NCBI RefSeq assembly: GCF_008033235.1
Contig: NZ_CP042432.1
Coordinates: 1,364,001 to 1,428,000 of the forward strand
Reading direction: 5' to 3'
From: Anseongella ginsenosidimutans
GTDB taxonomy: Bacteria > Bacteroidota > Bacteroidia > Sphingobacteriales > Sphingobacteriaceae
DNA: 64,000 bases
The notes beneath the pieces are model-generated. The model did no database searches. It had not been told where the DNA came from and saw nothing but the letters and a program-made list of their open reading frames with translations. Both the position numbers and the translations under genes were made by a program. Numbering within the stretch: the first letter of the stretch is position 1; every line of letters starts with the position of its first letter. Shown here in pieces: positions 1 to 9,687 of this stretch.

Positions 1-3000
1 CTCACACTAGCCGCGTTCATGGTATTTATGCAGGTCAGTACCGGAGGTTACGGTCGGGAAATCACGCTGAACTGGGAAAATACCCTCATTAGAGAATCAA
101 AAGCTGCTTCCCACCCCGGGGAACGTTTCCAGGAGACTGATGTCTCGGGTAACGTGACAAATGTCCTTGGGGAGCCGCTCCCCGGGGTAAATGTACTTGT
201 AAAGGGTACGGAAACCGGCGTTTCGACCGATCAGGAGGGTCGTTTTTTGCTAGAAGATATTCCTGAAGACGCTATCCTGGTGTTCTCCTTCCTTGGGTAT
301 AAAACGCGTGAAATAGCGGTAGCCGGGCAAAAGGAGATTAAACTGACGCTGGAGGAAGATCTGCAATCCCTGGAAGAGGTCGTGGTAGTAGGTTACGGGA
401 CCCAGAAAAAAGCAACCCTTACCGGTTCGGTAGCTTCGATCAATAATGAAGAGATCACGACCACCAAAAATGAGAATGTTCAGAACATGCTTACCGGTAA
501 GATTCCCGGAGTAAGAGTTGTTCAGCGGACAGCAGAGCCGGGCAGCTTCAATAATGCCTTCGATATCCGGGGAATGGGAACACCCCTGATCGTAATAGAC
601 GGCGTTCCGCGGACCATGGCGGATTTTCAACGTCTGAATGCAGACGACATTGATAATATTTCGGTTTTGAAAGATGCTTCGGCTGCAATTTACGGCGTGC
701 GTTCAGCGAACGGTGTCGTGCTTATTACCACCAAACAGGGGGGCAACCGCAAAAGCACACTTAGCTATGACGGTGATTTCGTATGGCAGTTTCCGTCAGG
801 CCTACCCGAAACGGTGGATATCTTCCAGTATATGACCCTGCGGAATGAGCAAGCCATGCATAATATAAACGGCGGATCGCCTGTTTTCAGTGACGAGGAG
901 TTTGAAGCCTATCGCAGCGGGGAAAAACAAAGTACTGATTGGTATCCATTGGTATTCGCCAACTTCGCTCCCCAAACCACACACAACCTTAGCGCATCCG
1001 GAGGAAATGAAGACATACAGTACTATGTAGGCGCCGGCTATATGAACCAGGGAAGTTTCTTCCAATCTGATGATCTGAATTACACTAGATATAATCTCCG
1101 GTCGAATATTACCGCGAAAATTGCCAAGCGTTTTACCTTGGAAGGTGGCATTAACCTGATTACGGAAACGCAAAATCGTCCATATCAGGATTCCTGGTGG
1201 ATCATTCGCGGTTTTTGGCGACAGGGTCCACAAATTCCGGCCTATGCCAATAATGATCCCAGCAGGTTGTATCACGGGTTGATAGAAGGGGATAACCCGC
1301 TTTCCTTCATGGATAAAGACGTTGTGGGTTACCGGAAATTCACGAATAGCTGGATACAGCCTACGCTTGGTCTGCGGTACGATATTCCCGGGGTAGAAGG
1401 ACTCTACGTCCGAAGTCTGTTCAGCTATGACTACAGCATGGATAACAGGTCCTATTTTCAGCAGGAATACGAGCAATACAGGTACGATGAAACTACTGAT
1501 ACGTACACCACATTTACGAGACAGTCTCCTAACAGGATAGCCCGCGAGGCCTATTTTCGTTCCCAGCTTTTATCCCAGACATCGCTCAATTATTCGGGCA
1601 CCTTTGATCAGCACGAGATCAGCGGGCTTTTAGTATGGGAAGCCCAGAAAAGGAAAGGGGATAACCTGATCGCCCAGCGGGATCTAGGGCTTCCGCTGCC
1701 TTACCTGTTTGCCGGAGTACCTCTGGGACAGGTTGCGCGGATGAACACTGGCGAGAATGACCTGTATGAAGATGCCAATATGGGCCTTGCCGGAAGGATC
1801 AATTATTCCTGGGCGGGCAAGTATCTGGCTGAATTCCTTTTCAGGTACGACGGATCTTCGAAATTTGCAAATACCTATCAGTGGGGTTTTTTCCCGGGCG
1901 CATCAGTAGGGTGGCGCATTTCTGAGGAAAGCTTTATAAAGGATGCGGCCGGCCTGGCATTCATTGATCAGTTAAAGGTCCGTGCATCCTATGGTCTTAC
2001 CGGCGATGACGGGGCTTCTACTTATCAATGGATCGCCGGATATAATTACCCTTCCTCATCAAGCAGCCGGAATTTTACCGGAGGTTATGTGTTCGACGGT
2101 AACTTTATCGCCAGCGCCAACAGTACTGGCATCTCAAACCCCAATATTACCTGGTACACTGCCGAGACATTTGACGTTGGGCTCGATTTCGAAGGTTGGG
2201 AAGGCCTTTTCGGGTTAACGGTCGATTATTTCAACAGAAAAAGAGAAGGTCTGCTAGCTCAAAGAAGCGGCGGCATTCCCACAGTAGTGGGCGCAGCGCT
2301 TCCAGAGGAAAACCTGAACAGCGATATGACTTACGGTTATGATCTGGAGATACGGCACCGAAATACCCTGGGCGATTTTTATTATGACCTGACAGGCATT
2401 GTTTCCTACACACGTATAAGAGCCATGTACGTGGAAAGAGGAACTTACGGGAGCTCCTGGAGCAACTGGAAGGACAATCAGGACAACCGGAACCAAAACC
2501 TTTGGTGGGGGTACGAAGGCGATGGCAGGTACGAATCCTGGGAAGAGATCTGGTCGAGCCCTGTATATATAGGCCGCGGTACGCTCCCGGGCGATTACCG
2601 GTATGAAGACTGGAACGGCGACGGTGAAATAAACGGATTGGATAGTCACCCTTTCCAACTGAGTTCTACCCCCTGGCTTAATTTCAGCCTCATTGGCAAT
2701 ATTGCGTTCAAGGGGTTTGACCTTAATTTTCTTTTCCAGGGTTCCGCCTTATCCAATGTTCAGTATCTGGAGCAGCTTCATCAGCCGTTATGGGGTAATA
2801 GTGAATCGGCCGCTATGGTCCAGTTTATGGACCGGTGGCATCCGGCGGATCCCAAAGCCGATCCCTATGACCCTGCTACCGAATGGGTCCCTGGTTATTA
2901 TGCCTATACCGGAACTCTGTCTGACATTAATTCATCGTTCAATGCGGTAAACGGCGCCTACCTGCGCCTGAAAAGCATTGAACTGGGCTATTCCCTACCG

Positions 3001-3174
3001 GCGGAAACGGTGAAGAGGCTTGGCATGAGCAGTGCGCGCATCTATGTCAATGGGTATAATCTGTTTACTTTCACGGAGGTGAAATATATAGATCCGGAAC
3101 ATCCAAACGATCTGTGGGGTTACCTCTATCCATTGAACAAAACGGTGTCGGCCGGAATAAATGTGACCTTTTAA
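1..3174 (+). CDS. SusC/RagA-family TonB-linked outer-membrane transporter, 5'-truncated by window edge
   Basis: TonB-dependent outer-membrane channel that imports oligosaccharides or similar nutrients together with its SusD lipoprotein. The frame is open through base 1 and codons before the first ATG (base 19) read as the end of a hydrophobic signal peptide, so the true start lies upstream of the window. Visible order: carboxypeptidase-regulatory-like domain (GNVTNVLGEPLPGVNV to about residue 110), the hallmark EEVVVVGYGTQKK segment before the plug, plug motifs (DIRGMGTPLIVIDGVPR; SVLKDASAAIYGVRSANGVV), then a long beta-barrel ending in an aromatic-terminated strand (INVTF). Followed 12 bp later by SusD and then DUF3823, a standard nutrient-uptake operon order. 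Substrate cannot be read from sequence; the downstream glycosidase-like gene suggests a glycan or glycoside. Confidence 0.95.
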   Translation, partial: LTLAAFMVFMQVSTGGYGREITLNWENTLIRESKAASHPGERFQETDVSGNVTNVLGEPLPGVNVLVKGTETGVSTDQEGRFLLEDIPEDAILVFSFLGYKTREIAVAGQKEIKLTLEEDLQSLEEVVVVGYGTQKKATLTGSVASINNEEITTTKNENVQNMLTGKIPGVRVVQRTAEPGSFNNAFDIRGMGTPLIVIDGVPRTMADFQRLNADDIDNISVLKDASAAIYGVRSANGVVLITTKQGGNRKSTLSYDGDFVWQFPSGLPETVDIFQYMTLRNEQAMHNINGGSPVFSDEEFEAYRSGEKQSTDWYPLVFANFAPQTTHNLSASGGNEDIQYYVGAGYMNQGSFFQSDDLNYTRYNLRSNITAKIAKRFTLEGGINLITETQNRPYQDSWWIIRGFWRQGPQIPAYANNDPSRLYHGLIEGDNPLSFMDKDVVGYRKFTNSWIQPTLGLRYDIPGVEGLYVRSLFSYDYSMDNRSYFQQEYEQYRYDETTDTYTTFTRQSPNRIAREAYFRSQLLSQTSLNYSGTFDQHEISGLLVWEAQKRKGDNLIAQRDLGLPLPYLFAGVPLGQVARMNTGENDLYEDANMGLAGRINYSWAGKYLAEFLFRYDGSSKFANTYQWGFFPGASVGWRISEESFIKDAAGLAFIDQLKVRASYGLTGDDGASTYQWIAGYNYPSSSSSRNFTGGYVFDGNFIASANSTGISNPNITWYTAETFDVGLDFEGWEGLFGLTVDYFNRKREGLLAQRSGGIPTVVGAALPEENLNSDMTYGYDLEIRHRNTLGDFYYDLTGIVSYTRIRAMYVERGTYGSSWSNWKDNQDNRNQNLWWGYEGDGRYESWEEIWSSPVYIGRGTLPGDYRYEDWNGDGEINGLDSHPFQLSSTPWLNFSLIGNIAFKGFDLNFLFQGSALSNVQYLEQLHQPLWGNSESAAMVQFMDRWHPADPKADPYDPATEWVPGYYAYTGTLSDINSSFNAVNGAYLRLKSIELGYSLPAETVKRLGMSSARIYVNGYNLFTFTEVKYIDPEHPNDLWGYLYPLNKTVSAGINVTF

Positions 3175-3186
3175 AAACCTACGGAA

Positions 3187-5229
3187 ATGAAACAATGCTA
3201 TTTGCTGTTTATATTGATGTCGGTAGCCGGATGTTTGCTGCCTTCTTGTCAAAAATATCTGGATATACCACCTAAGAATATTGTCCAGGATAAGGATATT
3301 TTCTCGGGCACGGAAGGAATGATGCTATACCTCTCCCGGATGTACAGCCAAATGCCCTTTGAAGACTTTAAATATTCGCCGGCCCGACAGTTCTTCGACG
3401 ATTGGCTGGTAACGCCCGGCACCAGCGAGGGTACTTCCATTGGCCGCGATGCCGGCGCTGCCATGACATCGGAAGGATGGGCTAGGAACGGTGCTTATTG
3501 GGTGCGGGCCTTCAATTTGCTGCGCGACGCCAATTACCTGCTCAGCAATCTGCCGGCCTACCAGGAGAACTTTAGCGAGGAGGAATATAATCATTTCCTG
3601 GGCGAGGGCCACTTTGCCCGCGCCATGGTGTTCTATGCACTGGCCAAGCGGTATGGCGGAGTACCGCTGATAGCCGACGTGCTTGAATATCCCGAGAACT
3701 CCGCCGCGGAACTGGAAACGCCGCGCGCTACCGAGGAAGAAACCTGGGGTCAGGTACTCGCCGATTTTGATAAGGCTATAGAATATCTGCCGGAAACCAG
3801 CCCTGTGCGTGGATATGCGAATAAATACGTGGCACTGGGATTCAAATCCGAAGCCATGCTGTTTGCCGGAAGCGTTGCCAAATACAACAAGATCACGGGC
3901 TTCGGCCAGAAAACCAAAGTAAGGGTCATCGGCTTTGATCCGGGAACGGCCGCCGCGGCCTCGAAGAAGTATTTCACTGAAGCCTACCGCGCCGCCGATA
4001 AGGTCATTGAATCCGGATTATATTCGTTGTACATGAAGAAATGGGTTGCGGGCGATAAGGAAGCTCAATACCAAAACATGGTGGACATGTTCTTCGATAC
4101 CTCAAGCCCGGAAAACATTTATGTGAAAGAGTACAAGTATCCTGATCTTGCCCATGGGTACGATTCCTATAATATTCCGCGCCAGCTCATGGGCGGTAAC
4201 GGGTATTCTGCAGGGAACTGCCCGGTACTCGATTTTGTAGAGCTGTTCGACGGGTTTGAAAAAAATTCCGATGGTACCATCAAGGTGCTGGACGAAAACG
4301 GGCACTATCTGTTGTTTGATCAAGCCATTGGAATATTCGCAAATGCCGAGCCACGGCTTCGCGCTTATGTAATCTTGCCGGGCGATGAGTTCAAAGGCGA
4401 GCAAATAGAAATTCGCCGGGGAATTTATACGGCAAGCGCTGAAGGGGGAATTGATCCCATTAGAACAGTAAACGGTGTAACAGACTACAATCTTTCCGGC
4501 CCGGCAAATTACAGCCAGGTAGACGCCTACACGGCTTCTGGTGATTTTTCCGGGAATAAATCATTATTTCTTTCACCCAACGGGACCACTCATGAAACGG
4601 TGACACTAGCGGGCGGAACCGTCATGAACGCGGGCGGTAAAAGCGGTCCGTTCACCGCTGACAGGACCGCGGCCTATACCGGCTTTACTGTACGCAAGTG
4701 GCTAAACCCAAATATGCCCCAGGCGCTGGTGCTGGAAGGGCGTTCAGAACAGCATTTCATATTAATGCGATACGCCGAAATACTGCTCAATGCCGCCGAG
4801 GCTGGTGCCGAACTCATATTAGCCGGAGAAACGACGCTGGACGGCGATAACCTTGAGGCGGTCGCCTATGATGCCATCCGGTCCATCCGCGAGCGCGCGG
4901 GCGCCGATCCTTTAATTACACCGCCCAACCTTGAGCTAATTCGCCGGGAACGCAGGAAGGAACTGGCTTTTGAGCATAAGATACTTTGGGATATCCGTCG
5001 TTGGAGAACCCAGCATTCCGACCGGTTGAATGGCCTTACCCAGCAGGACGGAGCTTACTACAGGGGGCTGTACCCCTTTTATTCGACAGATGCAAATGCA
5101 TACTTTTTTGACGCCGGGTTCGAAGAAAGCCGGACCCGTTTCCGGATGACCGAACAGGAATATTATCTCATGATACCAGCGGATGAGGTTGCTAAAAGCC
5201 CCGTGATCGATCAGCAGCCCGGCCGTTAG
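3187..5229 (+). CDS. SusD/RagB-family nutrient-binding outer-membrane lipoprotein
   Basis: Surface lipoprotein that caps the SusC channel and binds the substrate. The 680-residue product starts with a lipoprotein signal (VAGCLLPSCQKYLDIPP, likely lipidated Cys in LPSC) and has the family's features: KYLDIPPKN start, helical TPR-like core (FLGEGHFARAMVFYALAKRYGGVPL) and the conserved C-terminal block with RYAEILLNAAEA and RRERRKELAFEHKILWDIRRW. It is at the long end for SusD proteins. It lies 12 bp after susC and 26 bp before the DUF3823 gene, so co-transcription is likely. Family assignment is firm; the ligand is unknown. Confidence 0.95.
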   Translation: MKQCYLLFILMSVAGCLLPSCQKYLDIPPKNIVQDKDIFSGTEGMMLYLSRMYSQMPFEDFKYSPARQFFDDWLVTPGTSEGTSIGRDAGAAMTSEGWARNGAYWVRAFNLLRDANYLLSNLPAYQENFSEEEYNHFLGEGHFARAMVFYALAKRYGGVPLIADVLEYPENSAAELETPRATEEETWGQVLADFDKAIEYLPETSPVRGYANKYVALGFKSEAMLFAGSVAKYNKITGFGQKTKVRVIGFDPGTAAAASKKYFTEAYRAADKVIESGLYSLYMKKWVAGDKEAQYQNMVDMFFDTSSPENIYVKEYKYPDLAHGYDSYNIPRQLMGGNGYSAGNCPVLDFVELFDGFEKNSDGTIKVLDENGHYLLFDQAIGIFANAEPRLRAYVILPGDEFKGEQIEIRRGIYTASAEGGIDPIRTVNGVTDYNLSGPANYSQVDAYTASGDFSGNKSLFLSPNGTTHETVTLAGGTVMNAGGKSGPFTADRTAAYTGFTVRKWLNPNMPQALVLEGRSEQHFILMRYAEILLNAAEAGAELILAGETTLDGDNLEAVAYDAIRSIRERAGADPLITPPNLELIRRERRKELAFEHKILWDIRRWRTQHSDRLNGLTQQDGAYYRGLYPFYSTDANAYFFDAGFEESRTRFRMTEQEYYLMIPADEVAKSPVIDQQPGR

Positions 5230-5255
5230 TTCCGGATGAAGTAAAACCATAAGAT

Positions 5256-6056
5256 ATGAAAAAGTCATTGCTTGTTTTGATCTTACCCTTGCTAATGTCT
5301 GTTTATTCATGTGAAATAGATAATTATGAACCGCCCGGGGAAACTTTAAAGGGCAGGGTCGTGGACGCAGCTACAGGCGAACTGGTACTCACCGACCAGG
5401 GAAGCGAAGGAACGCGCATCCGGATGCGCGAACTCAGCTGGGAAGAAGCAGAGCCGGAGAACCTCGATTTCTATTGTATGAAAGAAGGGATTTTTCAAAA
5501 TACAAAGGTATTCCGCGGCTTTTATAACGTACGGGCAGACGGTGCATTCATTCCTCTGATACGGGTAAACACAAGCGGAGACACCCTGGCCGACGAGTCA
5601 ATGAACCTTCAAATAGAAGGGTTAACCGAAATAGAGTTCAGAGTACAACCTTTCCTGAAGTTAGAATGGGTAGGTCAGCCAACGGTAGAAGACGGGAAAG
5701 TAACCGCTACGGTTAAAGTGAGCAGGGCGGTGAGTCCCGAAGATTTTAGGGCCAAAATTGAGCCCATGGGAGGATACAGCGATGATTTTCTGAATGTGAC
5801 CGATGTGCGCTTGTTTGTTAGTCAGGTTCCTTATGTAGGTTACCGCGACTGGGATAACCGCTATTCGACAATTGTCGAGTATGCCGGAGATTCCTTTGAA
5901 GCCTTACTGGGCGAGCCAGTTACCATTACTACCCAGGGGACCATTCCGCCCGGCAGGACCGTTTTTATACGAGCCGCTGCAAGGATCAACTACGCAACGG
6001 AAAACATTCGGCGCCATAATTATAACGAAGCGATCAGAGTAGATATTCCCCGATAA
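5256..6056 (+). CDS. DUF3823 domain lipoprotein of the SusC/D operon
   Basis: A 266-residue predicted lipoprotein (signal ending MSVYSCEIDNYEPPGETLKG, Cys in YSC). The segment after the Cys (LKGRVVDAATGE, then RIRMRELSW and the FRGFYNVRADGAFIPL core) matches the DUF3823 family, small two-domain beta-sandwich lipoproteins that almost always follow susD in Bacteroidota and are thought to be surface accessory glycan-binding subunits. The second half (VEDGKVTATVKVSRAV onward) looks like a second beta-sandwich domain. It sits 26 bp after susD and ends 1 bp before the next gene. Role in substrate binding is inferred from position. Confidence 0.85.
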   Translation: MKKSLLVLILPLLMSVYSCEIDNYEPPGETLKGRVVDAATGELVLTDQGSEGTRIRMRELSWEEAEPENLDFYCMKEGIFQNTKVFRGFYNVRADGAFIPLIRVNTSGDTLADESMNLQIEGLTEIEFRVQPFLKLEWVGQPTVEDGKVTATVKVSRAVSPEDFRAKIEPMGGYSDDFLNVTDVRLFVSQVPYVGYRDWDNRYSTIVEYAGDSFEALLGEPVTITTQGTIPPGRTVFIRAAARINYATENIRRHNYNEAIRVDIPR

Positions 6057-6057
6057 T

Positions 6058-8241
6058 ATGAGAACTATTTTCCTTTACAGCCAGCTATTCTTTTTTTCCG
6101 TGGTTACTTATCTGCCTGCCGCAGCCCAGGAAATGAGCGGCCAGCCGCGGGAGAAAACCGCTTTCCAGATCGCCGCTCCCTGGAAGGCAGTCTATGATAT
6201 CCGGTCGGACGTAGCCATCGTGTATGGTGTTAACGATACCGATATACCGTTCGCTGAAAGGGTAGCGCTGTACCGGCAAAAGGGCTATGAAACTCATTTC
6301 ATGACCGGCATTGCCTGGGGCCAGTACCAGGATTATTTTTTGGGCGAGTATGACGGAACAAAGCATCTCGATGAAGGGCAGGTGGAACGTGATGGCGATA
6401 CCATATGGCACGGAAAAAATGTCCCTTATATTGTGCCATCCGCTTCATTCCTCGATTACCTGAAAACCCATGTAAAACAAGCTATTGACGCTGGGGTGAC
6501 CGCCGTCCATCTCGAGGAACCCGAGTTTTGGGCACGGGCCGGTTATAGCGAGGCCTTTAAAAAAGAGTGGAATAATTATTACGGTTTCGCCTGGATGCCC
6601 CAGCATGAGTCGCCCGAGGCTACTTACCTTTCGTCGAAACTCAAATACGAATTGTACTATAACGCGGTAAAAGAAGTTTCCGCCTATGTGAAGGAGTACG
6701 CCAAAAGCCAGGGGAAAAATATAAGGTGTTATATTCCCACCCATTCGCTTCTGAACTATTCGTCCTGGCAGATCGTAAGCCCTGAAGCCAGCCTGGCCAG
6801 GCTGAACACAATTGACGGGTACATTGCCCAGGTATGGACAGGAACATCACGGGAACCCGTGTACTTTAACGGCCTTGAAAAAGAAAGGGTTTTTGAGAAT
6901 GCTTTTCTGGAATACGGGTCCATGGTGTCCATGACGGCTCCAACGGGGAAAAAGCTTTTCCTGCTGACTGACCCCATTGAAGATTGGCCCCGTACCTGGG
7001 AGGATTATAAAGAAAATTACCAGGCTACTTTTACTGCCCAGCTGCTATATCCCGGTGTGGCCAGCTATGAAGTAATGCCCTGGCCCCAGCGAATCTACCT
7101 GGGCAAGTTCAAACTTGAGAATAACGATACCCCACAGCCAATTTCTCAGGCCTATGCCACGCAAATGCAGGTAATGATAAATGCGCTGAACCATGTGCCG
7201 CTATCAGATAATAAATTGAATGGGAGCCAGGGCATTAGCGTGCTGGTGGGAAATTCAATGATGTTCCAGCGGTTCCCCACCCATAATGGCTATGAAGATC
7301 CGCAGCTGTCCAATTTTTACGGAATGATCATCCCACTGGTGAAGCGGGGCATTCCCGCATCCATTATTCATATGGAAAACCTGGACACGGAATACGGACT
7401 GAAAAACACCAAAGTGCTGATCATGTCCTATGCCAATATGAAACCGCTATCTCCCAAGGTGCATGAGTACCTGGCTGACTGGGTAAGGAAAGGTGGCATC
7501 CTTTTGTACTATGGAAAAGATACGGATCCATTCCAGCAGGTGCGGGAATGGTGGAATACCAATGGAAATACTTACGAAGCGCCATCGCAGCATTTATTTG
7601 AACTTTTGCAAATTCCCGCTGCTACCGGAGATGGCGAGTATGAGGTGGAAAATGGCAAAGTGGTGATCAGACGGAAAGATCCGAAAGCACTGGTGCTGCA
7701 AGCCGGAGGGGATGAGGAGTTCATGCAACTCGTCCGCACTGCGTACCAGAAGGACGCTGCCGCTGGCAAGCTGATGATCAAAAATAATTTTTACCTGGAA
7801 AGAGGTCCTTACCTGGTTGCCGCGGTAATGGACGAACATCAGGACAAAAGCTCCTTGACAATCGAAGGGCCGGTTATTGACCTGTTTGACCCCGAATTAC
7901 CCGTTCTGGCGGAAAAAGAGGTGCCGCCTGGTACCCAGACTTTCTTGTTCGCACTGTCGGCAATCGATGATATGCAAAGGCCCCAAGTGCTGGCCGCCGC
8001 TTCCCGTATATACAATGAAAAAAGTACTGCAGACAGCTATTCTTTCTTAACCAAAAGCCCCGAAGGAAGTCATAACGTCATGCGGATTTTATTGCCCTCA
8101 GCGCCCTCAGAGGTGACTATTTCAAAAGCCGGAGATCATGTGAAAACGGAATTCAGCCAGGAATGGGACGCAGTAACCAATACTCTGAAGCTCGAATTCG
8201 AAAACAGCAGCAAGGGAATAAACGTTCATCTGCGGTTTTAA
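6058..8241 (+). CDS. secreted glycoside-hydrolase-like protein (TIM barrel plus GH42-like middle domain)
   Basis: A 727-residue exported protein (signal peptide to about residue 23, AAAQ cleavage) that starts 1 bp after the DUF3823 gene and is therefore part of the SusC/D operon. Residues 130-360 read like a (beta/alpha)8 barrel, with a strand ending in acidic residues (AGVTAVHLEEPEFWARAG, Glu153, Glu154, Glu156) where clan GH-A enzymes carry catalytic carboxylates, and later IDGYIAQVWTGTSR and ASYEVMPWPQRI. Residues about 430-520 (TKVLIMSYANMKPLSP, then WVRKGGILLYYGKD) resemble the Rossmann-like trimerisation domain of GH42 beta-galactosidases. I do not recognise a named GH family, so a glycosidase role is an inference from fold and operon context; it would be the only enzyme in this operon. 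Confidence 0.6.
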   Translation: MRTIFLYSQLFFFSVVTYLPAAAQEMSGQPREKTAFQIAAPWKAVYDIRSDVAIVYGVNDTDIPFAERVALYRQKGYETHFMTGIAWGQYQDYFLGEYDGTKHLDEGQVERDGDTIWHGKNVPYIVPSASFLDYLKTHVKQAIDAGVTAVHLEEPEFWARAGYSEAFKKEWNNYYGFAWMPQHESPEATYLSSKLKYELYYNAVKEVSAYVKEYAKSQGKNIRCYIPTHSLLNYSSWQIVSPEASLARLNTIDGYIAQVWTGTSREPVYFNGLEKERVFENAFLEYGSMVSMTAPTGKKLFLLTDPIEDWPRTWEDYKENYQATFTAQLLYPGVASYEVMPWPQRIYLGKFKLENNDTPQPISQAYATQMQVMINALNHVPLSDNKLNGSQGISVLVGNSMMFQRFPTHNGYEDPQLSNFYGMIIPLVKRGIPASIIHMENLDTEYGLKNTKVLIMSYANMKPLSPKVHEYLADWVRKGGILLYYGKDTDPFQQVREWWNTNGNTYEAPSQHLFELLQIPAATGDGEYEVENGKVVIRRKDPKALVLQAGGDEEFMQLVRTAYQKDAAAGKLMIKNNFYLERGPYLVAAVMDEHQDKSSLTIEGPVIDLFDPELPVLAEKEVPPGTQTFLFALSAIDDMQRPQVLAAASRIYNEKSTADSYSFLTKSPEGSHNVMRILLPSAPSEVTISKAGDHVKTEFSQEWDAVTNTLKLEFENSSKGINVHLRF

Positions 8242-8385
8242 GTTTTTCAGTTGGGATACGTTCTCCCCTGTCATCGCAATTCTGTCGTCGACTCTCGCCT
8301 GGTCCAGTCCTGTTTGGATTAATGTGTAAGCGGCAATAACATCTGAGTAGAGAAAAGTGCCACTTTTTATCTTCGCGCAACTTTT

Positions 8386-8393
8386 TATCTTTG
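8386..8393 (+). promoter_or_regulatory. Bacteroidota -7 box (TATCTTTG) for the SGNH/heme-protein operon
   Basis: TATCTTTG matches the Bacteroidota -7 consensus TAnnTTTG, about 46 bp before the ATG at 8440. The -33 position is a T-run rather than a clean TTTG. It separates this operon from the SusC/D operon ending at 8241. The remaining intergenic bases 8242-8385 show no gene. Confidence 0.5.
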
Positions 8394-8439
8394 TCCGGCG
8401 TCCTGTTGGACATGTGAAAAAATTATACCCTAAACCACA

Positions 8440-9687
8440 ATGTTAAAGCACCGGCTGTTACGCAGCACTTTCGTATCAATCTGGATTTTATTAGTTAGCA
8501 GCTGCTTCCAGGCGGCCGCTCAAAGCCCGGGCAATTTTCCGCCGCTGGAGTTCAGGAAAGGGGAAAGGATCGTTTTTCTTGGAGGTTCTCTTTTCGAAAA
8601 TGAACTGAAAGAAGGATACATTGAATTTGCCCTTGCTACCCGCTGGCCCGGCCGCGAACTTACGTTCCGGAACCTTGGCTGGACGGGCGACAATGTTTTT
8701 GGCGAGGCGCGCAGCACGTTTACTTCCACGCCTACGGCTTACCAGCAGCTTTTTCAGCAGATCAGAAGCACCAGGCCTGATTACGTGCTGATTGCTTATG
8801 GAACCGTGGAGGCGCAAAAAGGATCCGCGGGGCTTGACGCATTTAGCAAAGGGCTTGAAGTGATAATAGACTCGGTAGATGCTTTGGGGGCGCAGACGAT
8901 CCTGCTCTCTACCATTCCTGTGAAACTTGCCGGTACGCCGGAAAACACGGTGATACAGAATAAGTACCTTAAAACCTACAGCGACGCTATTTCCGGAATC
9001 GCTTCAAAACGAAAAAAGCGATTTATAGATCTCTATACGCCGGTTTCGCAGCATAAAGGAGCTATTTATGCTTATAACGGCATCCATTTGAATGATGAGG
9101 GCTATTATTACCTTGCCGGGCTGCTTGAAAAGGCGTTTGGCTGGCCAGCCCGGGGCGAAAAGGTCGCGATTGATGCGGCGGCGAACAGCGGCGGGGCGAA
9201 CAGTGGCAGCGGCGAAAAAGTTGAGTTCAGCATCGAAGAAAAGCTGCTGCCCCTTCCTGTACCGGCTTCGTCACAGGAAACTTCGAAGGCTTCGTCCCAG
9301 GGAACTCCGGCGCCGGCTGATCCTTCGGTTTCCGTTTCCATTCAAATCAGGGGCCTGAAGGCGGGGCGTTATATGCTAACGGAGAATGGTAAAGAATTAC
9401 TCACTGCCTCTGCAGATGAATTGGCGAAAGGAATAACACTTGATAAAGGTGTTTCCCAGGAGCAGTCAGCAAGGCTCAGTGATTCCATTGGCAGGAAGAA
9501 TAACCTGTTTTTCCAGCAGTATCGTCCACTGAACAGAACCTATATCCTGGGATTCCGGGAGTATGAACAAGGCAGGCATAAAAAGGGCCTCCAGGACCTC
9601 GGGTTAATAATCACACGGGTGGAAGAGGAAATTCACCAGCACTGCAAACCAGTTAAGAAAAACTACGCACTCAGCCCTGTAAAATGA
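8440..9687 (+). CDS. SGNH/GDSL-hydrolase-like secreted protein with altered active-site residues
   Basis: A 415-residue exported protein (signal peptide ending FQAAAQ). Residues 38-235 have the SGNH esterase fold pattern: block I IVFLGGSLFENE, block II NLGWTGDNVFG, block III IAYGTVEAQKG and block V YNGIHLNDEGYYYLAG. In active members these are GDS, Gly, GxN and DxxH. Here the nucleophile Ser is kept (GGSL), but the block III Asn is Val (GTVE) and the block V Asp is Asn (NGIH), so hydrolytic activity is doubtful. The C-terminal 180 residues are low complexity then an extension seen in relatives encoded with heme CxxCH proteins. Its stop codon overlaps the start of the next gene (ATGA, 4 bp), indicating translational coupling with the heme protein. 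Confidence 0.8.
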   Translation: MLKHRLLRSTFVSIWILLVSSCFQAAAQSPGNFPPLEFRKGERIVFLGGSLFENELKEGYIEFALATRWPGRELTFRNLGWTGDNVFGEARSTFTSTPTAYQQLFQQIRSTRPDYVLIAYGTVEAQKGSAGLDAFSKGLEVIIDSVDALGAQTILLSTIPVKLAGTPENTVIQNKYLKTYSDAISGIASKRKKRFIDLYTPVSQHKGAIYAYNGIHLNDEGYYYLAGLLEKAFGWPARGEKVAIDAAANSGGANSGSGEKVEFSIEEKLLPLPVPASSQETSKASSQGTPAPADPSVSVSIQIRGLKAGRYMLTENGKELLTASADELAKGITLDKGVSQEQSARLSDSIGRKNNLFFQQYRPLNRTYILGFREYEQGRHKKGLQDLGLIITRVEEEIHQHCKPVKKNYALSPVK

